Shown here: piece by piece, positions 12,125 through 22,224 of the stretch
Layout of the letters: the number at the start of each line of letters is the position of its first letter
Position numbering within the stretch: the first letter of the stretch is position 1
Origin: Lindgomyces ingoldianus
Taxonomy: Eukaryota; Ascomycota; Dothideomycetes; Pleosporales; Lindgomycetaceae
Length of the DNA stretch: 64,000 nucleotides
Reading direction: 5' to 3'
NCBI RefSeq assembly: GCF_010093535.1
Contig: NW_022985169.1
Span: 842,044 to 906,043 of the forward strand
The notes under the pieces: model-generated
Database searches by the model: none
Told to the model about the DNA's origin: nothing
What the model saw: only the letters and a program-made list of their open reading frames with translations
Made by a program: the position numbers and the translations under genes

Positions 12125-13090
12125 TCATCCATATAGCCAGTAACCTACTCCTGTAGCTATGCAACCAACACCGAATGCGGCCCCTAGCTTTGAATACAGC
12201 TTCCACAATGTCGCCCAGTACAAGTAATTATGGAGCTTCACAGTATACTGCGCATCATTTGCCCTAGGATACGGCTCCTCCGGTGCTGGCTTTCCCAAGA
12301 ACTTGCACAGTGGTCCCCATCCGTCTTGCGACTTGAACTCAAGCAACTTTTCCTTGGGAACCCTGGACCGGACATTTTGGTAGTGCTCCAAGAATGTCTC
12401 ACGAAGAGCTTCGCGATCCCGGGGATCACCCTTCGTCCATTTGGCCATGATCTTGTTGACGAGGTTCACGTAAGGGCCCCATAACACCTGTGTCGACATC
12501 AGCCACGAGCAAGTTCAAAGCATCTTAACTTACCGGATCTCGTGCACAAAGAAATGGCAGTGTCTTCCAAGTCAAGATCGTCGAGAAGGTTTTGTCCATA
12601 GACGCTAGCCAACTTGTCACATCCCTATTAGTGAGAATCACTTTTGCGTTCGGATACATGGCCAGGAACTCGTCGGCAAACAAAATGCTGGGGATGTCTT
12701 CCAGCACCTGCAATTTAGGATTAGCGAGACCCCCACTATACATTAGCAGTGACATGTACATCAAAGTCCCCAAGGAACTTATCGAAATCTTCTTGAGTGA
12801 AAGGCTTGCCTTGGCCTTCAAACTTTGCCTTCAATGCTTCATCCCAGAGTTGTAGGTGCCGCTCTCGTCGTATTGTGGCTATCAACGCTTCCGACATATG
12901 ATATGGCCGGTATCCGAGCTTGATGAGCGCTTTTTTTAAGGACAGTGTTCCTGACAAACAATTAAGTTTCTGACTTCCAGACAACTAACTCACGTCTACC
13001 TGTTCTGCTGAACCCTAGGCAGAGTACCTGCAGTTCTTTCGCCCTTCGAGAGTGGACTGGTAGGGTGTCGATCAGTCGCGTGTTCGCCAT
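12125..13090 (-). CDS. Sulfotransferase-like P-loop protein with a C-terminal membrane anchor
   Basis: Four exons, 13090-13000, 12950-12760, 12707-12534 and 12487-12125, with introns of 46-52 nt, give 272 residues. It matches the fungal Sulfotransfer_4-type family, which is often misnamed NAD-dependent epimerase. The PAPS-binding P-loop region LGFSRTGTLSLKKAL is rebuilt exactly across intron 1. A second hallmark is PNAKVILTNRDVTSWLASMDKT, carrying the 3'-phosphate-binding Arg region; the third splice joins DP to VLWGPY. The last about 20 residues (LGAAFGVGCIATGVGYWLYG) form one hydrophobic segment, so the protein is probably tail-anchored. The sulfate acceptor is unknown. Confidence 0.85.
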
Positions 13091-13299
13091 GGCCGATTGC
13101 TCTTGATTCCAGTGCGTAAAGAAGGAGGGTGCGTTTGAAGTCTACCCAAGAGCAATCTAACCCAAAAACAAATCGTAAGAACGCTTGAAGCAAAAGGAGG
13201 ATTTGGTGTATGCCTCAAGTTAATATATCTTCCAGCTGCTCGTCGCAACCTAACCCAATTGGGTATGCAGCTCGGCGTACTAACTCTCAACCAGACATT

Positions 13300-13992
13300 T
13301 TAAAACGCCCTGTTAACCCCGCCCCAGCCAGGATCTGCCAGATGTGCCCGGTACAAAATCCCTGGCCATGAAGCAGGTGGTGCTTTCTCTGGATGCCTCA
13401 CTGCTTGCTCTACAACAGCATCTCCAAGTACTTTCTCGACTCCTAGGCGAGGATATTTTTCTTCAAACCCTTCTCGCAATTTCATCAAATCCTCCTCATT
13501 TCTATTCCCAGATGACAGACTCTTCCGCTTCCCAAAGTCTATCAAAACGGCCTCTCTTACTATTCTCGCTAACTCGCTAATCCTTTCTGCAATCACTGGG
13601 CTCGTATGCAGAGCGATCGCGACCCACACATCATGTATGTCTCCCTCCTTGACGTCAAACCTGCGCAAATGCTCCGCTGCGCTATCAGCACCTTCGACTT
13701 CAAAACGCTGATGGCCGTCGTACTGGGGTACAATCCCAATGTCGTGCAAAATGCATGCGGCGAAGAGGAGATCTTGCTTAGCCGAAGAGTAAATTGAGTT
13801 GGGCTGTGTGAGGAAGTGGGCGTAGAGGTAGACACGAATGCTATGGTTTAAAATGGACGGTGGCAGTAGGCGAGAAGCCAGTTCGAAAGCGGCCTTCGAG
13901 ATTTCGCTATGGGGAACAAAGTCTAGTAGATGAGCATGTTTTACATCAGGTGTCTCCGACAATGGCAGGTTAATCGCTAATGGCGGGCACAT
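13300..13992 (-). CDS. HD-domain protein, cyanamide hydratase-like
   Basis: Single-exon gene of 230 residues in the HD-domain metalloprotein superfamily. It shows the fungal cyanamide hydratase (Ddi2/Ddi3-like) pattern: HSIRVYLYAHF provides the first metal-binding His, CILHDIGI the His-Asp pair, and ALHTS a later His. The C-terminal PASWPGILYRAH segment also fits the family. Members hydrate cyanamide to urea or act on related nitrile-like substrates with a divalent metal, but the substrate cannot be read here. It is transcribed in the same direction as the sulfotransferase-like gene downstream, with about 210 bp between them. Confidence 0.82.
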   Translation of the reverse strand: MCPPLAINLPLSETPDVKHAHLLDFVPHSEISKAAFELASRLLPPSILNHSIRVYLYAHFLTQPNSIYSSAKQDLLFAACILHDIGIVPQYDGHQRFEVEGADSAAEHLRRFDVKEGDIHDVWVAIALHTSPVIAERISELARIVREAVLIDFGKRKSLSSGNRNEEDLMKLREGFEEKYPRLGVEKVLGDAVVEQAVRHPEKAPPASWPGILYRAHLADPGWGGVNRAF

Positions 13993-14289
13993 GGTGAAGA
14001 TGTCTGGGTGACTTCAGATGAGAATATAGGGATGGGTAGGGACATGCAAGTGGGTACTCCTTTATATCCCATACCCACCCAACCTTAGAAAGCTACGCCC
14101 TATTGTACCTCTCAACCTAATCCAAACTAGTCACTGATTACTAATCGTGCAGACCTCTGCCACCATAGGAAAACTCCGGTATTTGCTTCCACGTCTCAAG
14201 CTGATGCTTGATAGAACCACTAGTTGACCATCATATCTTAGGTGGTGACTCGAGTGCTGATTCCGAAGTCACTTCAATCTGTACGTTTT
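13993..14289. other. Intergenic region upstream of the HD-domain gene
   Basis: No coding signal. It should contain the promoter of the HD-domain gene and marks the boundary to the accessory island. Confidence 0.4.
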
Positions 14290-15540
14290 CTATATTCTCT
14301 TTCTTGCTCTACCCCTTGCTTCCAATTCACCCCATTGTACGGTCCCGCTAATCTCATCTCGCTCGCTCGTTCCACGACCCATGCGCCCGGTCGGCGCATT
14401 TGATCTCACATTTTCCATATACCCCATAGGCACTCTCTTCCCAAGGAATGGTCTCCATGTATTCCTGACTATATCCTTGTTCACTTTCCAAATTTCTGTG
14501 CACGAATCCGCGTCTTAGTCACTCCTACAAACTGTTCAGGGGTTCATCGTCAGTCTTCTTCCGAAAGAACAGCGTTTTCCATTCTTCTCCACGAATCTCT
14601 GCCTCCCTCCACATGCGTTGTTGGCTCTCTTCAACAGCCAACTTCTTGTCACTGACGGTTTTCATATCACCCTGACTTAAACCGTGAGTAACACCACCAC
14701 CGTGCTTTGCGAGATCCCCAAGGATCCTACTCATAGAAGCTTGCGATTCTGATTTTGTGTCTTCATTTTGCCTCAACTTCCGACTTCTCGATTTTCTCTC
14801 GAGATATTGAACCGTGAACAACAAAGCTGTCGTTCCGGGATCCTTTTACTGCAAAGGTATCCTCAGAAGACTTGGCGTCGAAATCTCGAGCTTCAGGCTC
14901 ATTCTTAGTTCCCCCGTCCAAGAATCTCATTCCTTCAAATCAGATTTTGGACACCAACCCACTAGCCAAGGTGATCTAGTAGCTACCCACAAGTTCCGAA
15001 GAAAGCGTTCCACTTAGAATCCTCTTGACCTCAAAATTCGGCACTGGGATCATGTAGTCCCGATCGTAGCGGTTTATGTGCAAGATGGCGTATCCCTCTT
15101 CTTTTAACGCTAACACTTCTAAGATAGCGAGCTGTGACTAGTGGATAAAGACTGACTTTCTTGGACACCAGCTTCGTTTGTATAACTTCCTCATCCTGTA
15201 AGCTCCCGAGGATGAGCTCTCCGGAGAATGCGTTCAGCGATATCTTCACACCGTCCTCCGACTTCCCACCGGCATATTGCTAATTCTTTAGAGATCTGGA
15301 GGACCATTTTTGAACTAGTAACGCTCTTTTCTCCGGATTTTCTTCAAGAACAGGGGCAACTAACAACGAAAGATGATCTGCCCAATACCGGGGAAGTTCA
15401 ACAGTCGACTCTTCGCTTACTACGAACGACGGCGCAGTTATACTACTCAGGTTACCTTTAATCGTGGTAATCGAAGATAGAAATTCCCCTGCGTGGAACG
15501 GTTCACAGAAATAGACCTATACATATCAGGAACTTACCTG
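14290..15540 (-). pseudogene. Oxysterol-binding protein (Kes1/Osh4-like) pseudogene
   Basis: Minus-strand remnant of an ORP lipid-transfer protein. In order I can read the N-terminal core (SSITAPSFVVSEES, LPRYWADHLSLLVAP, NPEKRALLVQKW), the LNAFSGELILG segment, a degenerate signature KKVSLYPL in place of the family's EQVSHHPP, then in another frame YAILHINRYDRDYMIPVPNF and SGTLSSELVGSY. After that come GTKNEPEARDFDA and, in a third frame, a helical tail with GDMKTVSDKKLAVEESQQ. In-frame stops lie at 15280-15282 (TAG), 14976-14978 (TAG) and 14940-14942 (TGA). About 20-25 residues after the signature are missing and at least two frame changes occur. A plausible old splice pair precedes 15490. 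It cannot encode a working protein. Confidence 0.8.
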
Positions 15541-17146
15541 AGCGTATATTTGAACACCTCTATTGCCTGTAGCTACTAGACACGCAAAGCTGGAGCCCGC
15601 CAGTTAAGCCGCAAGCCATGACGTTCACGGGCTAAAACACGACAGCACACTTCGGGATCAAACATCCCGATTGCCTGGTTGCCGGACCGCTTGGCGAGCT
15701 TACTGAGAGTGGGATGACTTGGCAAGGCAGGAGCGCTGTTACTCTGCTGATACCGGCGGCCAACATCACGAACTAGGGGCTTTTGCTGCATAAATCCTAA
15801 TTTCTTACACTCCAAGGCTCTCAATCCAAGTCTTTTGGCACAACTATTGCGATGCTGTCGCCCTTCCGAGTTATAACTAAAAGAATCCTATTTCGACAGT
15901 CACGGGTACCGCACTTGGAGGGGTAATGTCCTTCCCCAGCATAATTCCAAATAATCGAGCAGCAGAAATGTATAAAGTCTAGCTGTGGGAGAGCTAGGGT
16001 GTTGGCGTTTCCCATTCCATTGTAGCTATCAGCAGTCATCTTCTCAGCCGGTATACGATTACCTCAAGAGGTTCCATTAATACATAAACTGTAGGCTGTT
16101 AATTAAGCCTCGAAGTCTCCAATTTCGCCGAAGCTGTTCCAGAAATCTTGAACATTTGAAACGCAAAAGGAAACCAGATCTTACTATTAGCAGTGGCTTT
16201 ATCCATGAAAAAAGTACAGAATCAGGGAACGATGATTACTTGAAACGAGGAACCAGACTCTTTCGTACCCCCCTTAAAAAATGGTTGTACTGAGAAACGC
16301 AAATAGTCGCACTGGCACTGCATTCTACCAAAATCAACGCCAACACCCTCAACACATTTTCCTCTACGAAATAACCCAACTCGGAATCTTTATTTAAACA
16401 AATCTCTTGCTTCTTCGTGTGCGGCTTTCAATGTTAGCTCGGCCTCTGACCTCACGCAAGCTGATATCATCTACCCGCATCGGGACATGAATCCCCTCAT
16501 ATTCAACGCCATCTGTTGATTCTGACGCCTCAGCAATTGTGTATGTGGGGCGTTGATGATGTGAGCTTGAAAGCTAATGCTGTGGCAGAGACAGTGCATG
16601 ATGTGGCCGGGGTTCTGACTGTGGCGACTCATTGTAGGAGTAATGGGTTTGTGTCGAGTAGTGAGAGCGATTTTACGATTGCGACTAGGTTCTATAATCA
16701 ACAGAAGAAGGGGATATTGTCGCAGTTGGTGTTGACGACGGGGTGTGTGTATGAGGAGATTAAGGAGTTGTTTCTGCGATGAGACATTCTCTGTCTTGGA
16801 GGGCCAGAACGAATGGCTTACAGGTTATGGTAATGAGATTAAACGCGATAATGAAAAGTCCCGGAAGTGATGTATAAGAAAGATACACACCGCACCGTTT
16901 CAACAATTCAAGTCAGAAACTTTAGCATTGATGATTGCCTGGAATTAGTGACAACCAATGATACACTATAGCGGTAATCTATGGATCAGGAAAGGGAGGG
17001 TTTGATATGCTGAATCTGTTACTGGGACTAGAGACAGAAAGCGTCAACGGAGAAATCTATTGCAAGAAAGTGGTAATTTACCCGGTCTGACCTTGGGCGC
17101 TGCGAGGCGTTATAAGAGCTGTACGCCAATATGTAATATTGCGCTC
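15541..17146. other. Gene-poor stretch of the accessory island
   Basis: I find no supported gene. The best open frame is on the plus strand around 16549-16782 (ending EEIKELFLR), with a codon bias that looks somewhat coding but no family match and no clear upstream exon. Other frames at 15576-16039 (minus) look random. The region may contain decayed sequence. Confidence 0.4.
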
Positions 17147-18677
17147 CTAGCTTTTATTCCAGTGAGCAGATTCGGAATTGAGAAAGACATCCGTCTGCCT
17201 CGTAATTCCTCTCATATCAACCTTCTTGTGCAATTCTTCTTCACTCCCCCCGTCCCCAGCTTGTATCCTCCAGGAGCTAAATCCCTTCCGATCGTCTCGT
17301 CTCAGGTCTTCATCACCATCACCATCTGGCAGCGGCATCGGCTTCACACTCCCAAGCCCATACTCCTCATCCGGGCCATTTTCATGCCTTGCAAACGTTA
17401 CGAGATTAAAAGGAGCGCCCTTCTTACGATCATTACCGCTAAACGCAGAGCGCTTTCCGTACCGTGTCTCTTTCCCAGACGTACCCCGTAGGGGGTTTGT
17501 GCCGGTGCGCGAGAGCCCGAGGCGCTCACACAACAGACGATAGAGAGGCCGTAAGGTGGCAAGACTCCCAGCTGTGATCGCAAGGCCTTGTTCGATGTCG
17601 GACCAGATAGCGATGTCGATTGTGTCGTAGAGAAAGTCGTCGCTCTTAAAGTCCATGACGAATGCCATGCGGACTATGACGGCGGTGCTTGCACTACATA
17701 ATTTTAGCCACGATTGGAAGAGAAAGTTTATTCTGAACTCACACGCATGCCATACTCAGAATGGGGACGAGAGCTATCTTAGCGTTTCGCGACATGTTAA
17801 GGTTCCAAACCAAAAACATGGGGAGTATACCTAAAGCCGGCGTACGGTTAGCAGACATGTATAAAGGGAGGAGCGACACATATTCTAGATCCTTCTCAAC
17901 GTGCCATATTCTGAACATAACTTGATAGGCACTTATGGATGCAATGCGAGAGAAGTAGCATATATGCCTCAAACCTACCGAAAGTGAAGTCGCAAATAGC
18001 ACTGATTGCACTATAAAGATATGTGAGGCCAATTATAACGTCGATGTTGATGCATGAGCCTGGCTGGTTTTTGTTCCAAAAGTAGGAGACGGGACGACAT
18101 TGCAAGAGCGTAACGAAAAAGAAAACGATGCCAGTGAGTACTGTGAGTCCCATAACGGTGTATATAATCCACCGTTGCATCTTGTTGACAGTGACTCGCA
18201 GGAGAAAAAGACCGATGGAAATTTTGGCTCCAATCATCGTCCAGCAATAAGAAATGTAGCAAAGCCACCAGAACTACACACTCATTAATGCCTAGATTGG
18301 TGGGCGTGGAGTGCATGGGTACAACTCACTCTCAGTGCCTTAAAGATGCCTTCTTCAGTCAGATCTCGCATATGACGTCCGGTTCCATAGTGAACGCCTC
18401 CAATGGCTGAAGAGGCGAAGAAAATGTGACACAACTAAAGAAGTCAACATTATGTTTCTTACACAGAGATTGAATTGTAGGCCTACGGTAGCAAATACCA
18501 TCCATGTATCGTCCCAGCCGAATGCGTTCACCAACCGAAGACGCACGTAGATGCGGAGCATGGTTGCCACGAACGCCATTGCGACAAATGTGGAACACAC
18601 CTGGGCCTGTCAGTCAAGGATCGCATGTGATGCTGAACACTTACAACTTGAAACTCGGGACCTCGGTTTTCAACCAT
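17147..18677 (-). CDS. PTH11/SAT4-type seven-helix membrane protein (fungal rhodopsin fold)
   Basis: Predicted plasma-membrane seven-helix protein of the fungal-specific rhodopsin/SAT4 family, which includes PTH11-like receptors. Six exons: 18677-18645, 18600-18487, 18434-18330, 18273-17979, 17830-17743 and 17693-17147, giving 393 residues. Introns are 44-56 nt, except one of 148 nt. Family landmarks fall in order: NRGPEFQVV start, LVNAFGWDDTWMVFA, IGGVHYGTGRHM, GAKISIGLFLLRVTV, FFFVTLLQCRPVSYFWNK, CDFTFGILPMFLVWNLNM and DIEQGLAITAGSLATLRPLY. The acidic and basic C-terminal tail of about 100 residues is cytoplasmic by family. Intron 2 (donor GTAGGC) was chosen because it restores the conserved sequence. 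Ligand unknown. Confidence 0.88.
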
Positions 18678-19671
18678 GTTGAAATGGTAGACATCGAACA
18701 GCGGATGGCCGCCTCAGCACTCCTTAGTGCTACGAATAAGAAAGATGAAGTCAATATTAAAAGCAGAGAATGAGTTCGAGGAGGTAGACTGAGGACCCAA
18801 TGGCTTGCATTTTAAGCCGCGCAACACCTCCTACCGCTAACCTTGCAGGGAGGTAGAGGAGAGGGCGGGGCGATGACTTAGGTGGATCCTGGTTTGATTA
18901 TGATCCAGAATAGTATTACCTCCGTCCTCCGCAGGGGACATTTTGAAGATCAACCCTAAGATCTGTTACACCGGACCGGAACCTGTCAACATTGGGACCG
19001 GCGTCAGCCAGGGACAGGTATGCAAACGCCGTGCCATGGCTTGTAGGAGGGCCCGAGGGTTAGGCACTGGAGTATATCGGCATTAATGAGATCGCCGAGG
19101 TACGGAATTTGCCAACTGATAAAGGGGTGAATGCACTTGCAGCCCTTCGCCCTGAAAGTTCCATCTCTGCTCAACAGTTTACAAGACCTGGCGACGGATA
19201 CGAAAAATGTTAGCCCGTGGAAAATCTTGCTTTGGACCCAGTTGGCCAGTGTCAGAGTTATGGGAACTAACTAGGTTAAAGACGTTGCAAAATCCGAAGT
19301 TTTCCTTTCATCTCGTGGCAGGATGAACAAGCTCCAAGCACGGTTCATCTGTGCCGCCGACGCTAAACCCTATCGAGCTTTCTATGTGTCTCCCCACGTG
19401 TAGATCGCGTGGATCAATAAGGCTCGAGCGTACTTTGACAAACCAATTGTGAATAAAGATGTTTGCGGCATCGCTTTCGGGTTAAGAACGGCGATTTGCC
19501 ACAAGGCCCGATGACCCGGCATCTACCATAAGCGAGGTGCCTTGAAAGGGTGATGCACCAGGCTCACTGTAGTATGGATACTTGTCTTTTCTCGTAGAAG
19601 TAGGGAAAGAGAAGAGCGCGGAGTAGTTCCGGCCATGGGTAAGACTCGTAGATGTTTCAGATAATTATCCA
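18678..19671. promoter_or_regulatory. Upstream region of the PTH11-like gene with a composite motif
   Basis: A 994-bp gap between two minus-strand genes with no coding signal. At 18811-18845 it carries the block TTTAAGCCGCGCAACACCTC followed by CTACCGCTAACCTTG. A close relative of this block lies upstream of the neighbouring TPR gene at 21727-21779. Both sit on the promoter side of a minus-strand gene. Confidence 0.45.
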
Positions 19672-21366
19672 TCAACACGCTTTGGTACAGCATTCTAATC
19701 CTGTCCGTCGGCAATAGCAAGATGTGCTTACCCTAACATCTGCTACGCTTTGAGCTAATTTTAGTTGCTGTTGAATGATATTGGCCTCTTCCGTACGTCC
19801 CAACTTGACGAGGCATTCATTGTAACCATGTAGCGCCCAAACATTGTTTGGGTGATGGCGAGCTCTGGGCAACGTGTCGTCGAACCCAAGATCTGCAGCG
19901 TACACTCCCATGGCCTGTTCGATATGACCCTGCTCCAACAGTAGTGCACCATATGCATGCCGTGTGGGTTGCATCCAAGGCCATGGCTCAGCGTAAACAA
20001 GGTTGTCGTCGAGTTCGATCGATTTGCGGAGGTGCTGAAAAGCTAATTCGTAGTTTCCTTTTCGGTACTCTAATTCCCCCTCTAGCATTGCTTTTGCAAC
20101 TTGAAGGACGATTGTGCACTTGTTTGGGAAATCGTGCGCTATACGCGTCTCAGGCACCCGCAGAACCGCGGCATGTAGAAGTTCACGTTGTTTCGACGCC
20201 TCCTCCACATTTCCCAACACGGCATGGGCAATACCTTTCCCATAGTGCAAGACTGCAGTTGTAACGCAATACAGCTGTCGATCTTCTGGCATCTTGAGCT
20301 CAAGTATCTCCTCCCAACGCCCGAAACGGACCAAGACGTGAACCCGAACAGATGCCCAACTCTCTAGCCAATCTGCCATTGGCGGCGACTCAATCCGGAG
20401 TAGTGACTCGGGGAGTGACGCTTCCATTCGGCGGCATATATCTAATGCAACTACCGATTGCCCTGCAAACATAGCTGCGTATACCCCAGAATGATAATCG
20501 TGAAGCCGATAAAATGTGTAGAAATTGTTTCCTCCTGCCCGGCTAAGGTACTTCTCGTCTGCAAGGCATGCATCCGCGTTGGACGCAATTGCTCGCCGAT
20601 AATCTCCAATGAGGATATCTAGATGGGAAGGCATATGTACAAGATGTCCCGCATCCGGAGCTAATGTACGAAGATGATCTGCGGCAACCACGGCGACTTC
20701 GGGAGTTTTAGACATCTCCATCAGATGGATGTACATATGCAAGAGCCCTGGGTGGCCGTAAGCATTGTCGAGAAGAAGTGCTCCCTCGAGGATCTCTTTG
20801 GCTTCCAATGAGCGTGCGCCAGGGTTAGGTTCTCCCGTACGAAGATCCCATAAGTCCCATGCTGCGAGATTCATAAGGGAGTCCGCATAGAGGGTTATAA
20901 TATCGAGGTCTTTCGGGTACTTCTGATATACAGTTTTCATTGCAGCGGCGTAGGCTTCGTTGCAAGCGCGAAAAGCAGCCTCGGATAGATCCTGGGGTAC
21001 TCGGGATTGTATTGCATCGACGATGGCTTGCTCTATTAGCGTCGATTTGGGCGCACAAATTACAGCCTGTTCATTCGCCTGCTTGATCCGACTTAAAGTT
21101 GCATTCAACTCTTTCTCGTCGAAGAGATCCCATGGTTTGTTGTAATTCGGTCCTAGGGCATATGCGAGCCCCCAATGTGCCATAGCACAGTTAGGATCTG
21201 TTGCGATTGCTCTCTCAAAACATTCCGTTGCTTCTTCATGATGAAATGCATAACTCCAAATGATTCCTCGGTCAAACCAGATCTGGGTTGAAGCGCTGGA
21301 TGTAGTAATCGTACGGTGGAATGAGCCCAGGTCGTACTCGTAGTGATCATTCGATCCAGGGTCCAT
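19672..21366 (-). CDS. Intronless tetratricopeptide-repeat protein with conserved His motifs
   Basis: Single exon of 564 residues starting at the ATG at 21366. The N-terminal TPR-like part contains EEATECFERAIATDPNCAMAHWGLAYA. The centre has two His-bearing helices, HPGLLHMYIHLMEMS and APDAGHLVHMPSHLDILIGDY, then LHDYHSGVYAAMFAG. A C-terminal pair of TPR units follows (YELAFQHLRKSIELDDNL and LEQGHIEQAMGVYAADLG). Proteins of this layout occur in bacteria and scattered fungi and are uncharacterised as far as I know. The lack of introns contrasts with its multi-exon neighbours. The last 20 residues are Cys-rich; a 37-nt alternative intron near 19700 cannot be excluded but is shorter than usual. 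Confidence 0.85.
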   Translation of the reverse strand: MDPGSNDHYEYDLGSFHRTITTSSASTQIWFDRGIIWSYAFHHEEATECFERAIATDPNCAMAHWGLAYALGPNYNKPWDLFDEKELNATLSRIKQANEQAVICAPKSTLIEQAIVDAIQSRVPQDLSEAAFRACNEAYAAAMKTVYQKYPKDLDIITLYADSLMNLAAWDLWDLRTGEPNPGARSLEAKEILEGALLLDNAYGHPGLLHMYIHLMEMSKTPEVAVVAADHLRTLAPDAGHLVHMPSHLDILIGDYRRAIASNADACLADEKYLSRAGGNNFYTFYRLHDYHSGVYAAMFAGQSVVALDICRRMEASLPESLLRIESPPMADWLESWASVRVHVLVRFGRWEEILELKMPEDRQLYCVTTAVLHYGKGIAHAVLGNVEEASKQRELLHAAVLRVPETRIAHDFPNKCTIVLQVAKAMLEGELEYRKGNYELAFQHLRKSIELDDNLVYAEPWPWMQPTRHAYGALLLEQGHIEQAMGVYAADLGFDDTLPRARHHPNNVWALHGYNECLVKLGRTEEANIIQQQLKLAQSVADVRVSTSCYCRRTGLECCTKAC

Positions 21367-22224
21367 CTTTTCAAGGAGAGAAGAAATAAGTGAATGTAAC
21401 AGAGTAGAAGATTGGAATAATAGGCTTCCTTTGGAAGTTTCTAGTACTCTCCTAGACTATAAAGAACTCTTCCTGCCTGTTGTCCTCCTATTGCAGCGGG
21501 TCAATGTCCCCGAGTGGCAGTCGTCTTAGCAAAGAGGTAGAATAGGAGAGTTCAAAGGCTCGGTCTGGGACAATTGGGTATGATACAGCGGCTTCATACG
21601 CGGGTTCAAGACTTATGCGCTTACGAGATTTGGTATAGTCGTGGATACTGGCAAGTGGATGAGTGCAGAGACAAGGAAAAGCACCAAGGTTGTGAAGTTT
21701 TATCGATAAGACGCTTCAAGCGAAAAGTTAAGCCGCGGTAAACCGTTTGCCTCGCACCTCCTCCACCAGTAACCTTGAGTATGCAAATCGGGTATCATGA
21801 AACGCGTTTAATTCCGAAATACCAAATTGGATCTTTTCCGTAACTCTAAAGCAGGGTGGAGAGTTCTTATAGCTCCTATTGCGAATATGACAACCCCATA
21901 TGCTTCCCCATTCTCACACGCTCTTTAGAGCCCTAAGGGAAATATTCGGAGGGTTTGGGGATTCTGAATACATCGACATTAGAGTTGGGCACAGATCCGG
22001 CTGAAACCCTCTCTGCCGTTGGCGCTAAGTTACGAGTATAGTGTATTTCGGGAGTGATCGAGGGTAATATATATCCCGGCAAAGTTCAGTTGTCCAAATT
22101 GAAAGCATATACATATACTTTAGTGCAGATCGCATTCGACCATGTGTTCGGAAAGTGGTTTCGATGGGTGCTCACTATTTTTCCCTTCCGACTTCTTCGA
22201 TACTACTTGGCATGGTTGGCTAAG
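21367..22224. promoter_or_regulatory. Divergent region between the TPR gene and the AA9 gene
   Basis: An 858-bp stretch between the TPR gene (-) and the AA9 LPMO gene (+), so it should house both promoters. It carries the second copy of the composite motif (21727-21779) with a CGGTTTACCGCGG core on the minus strand. No reading frame is convincing. Confidence 0.5.
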
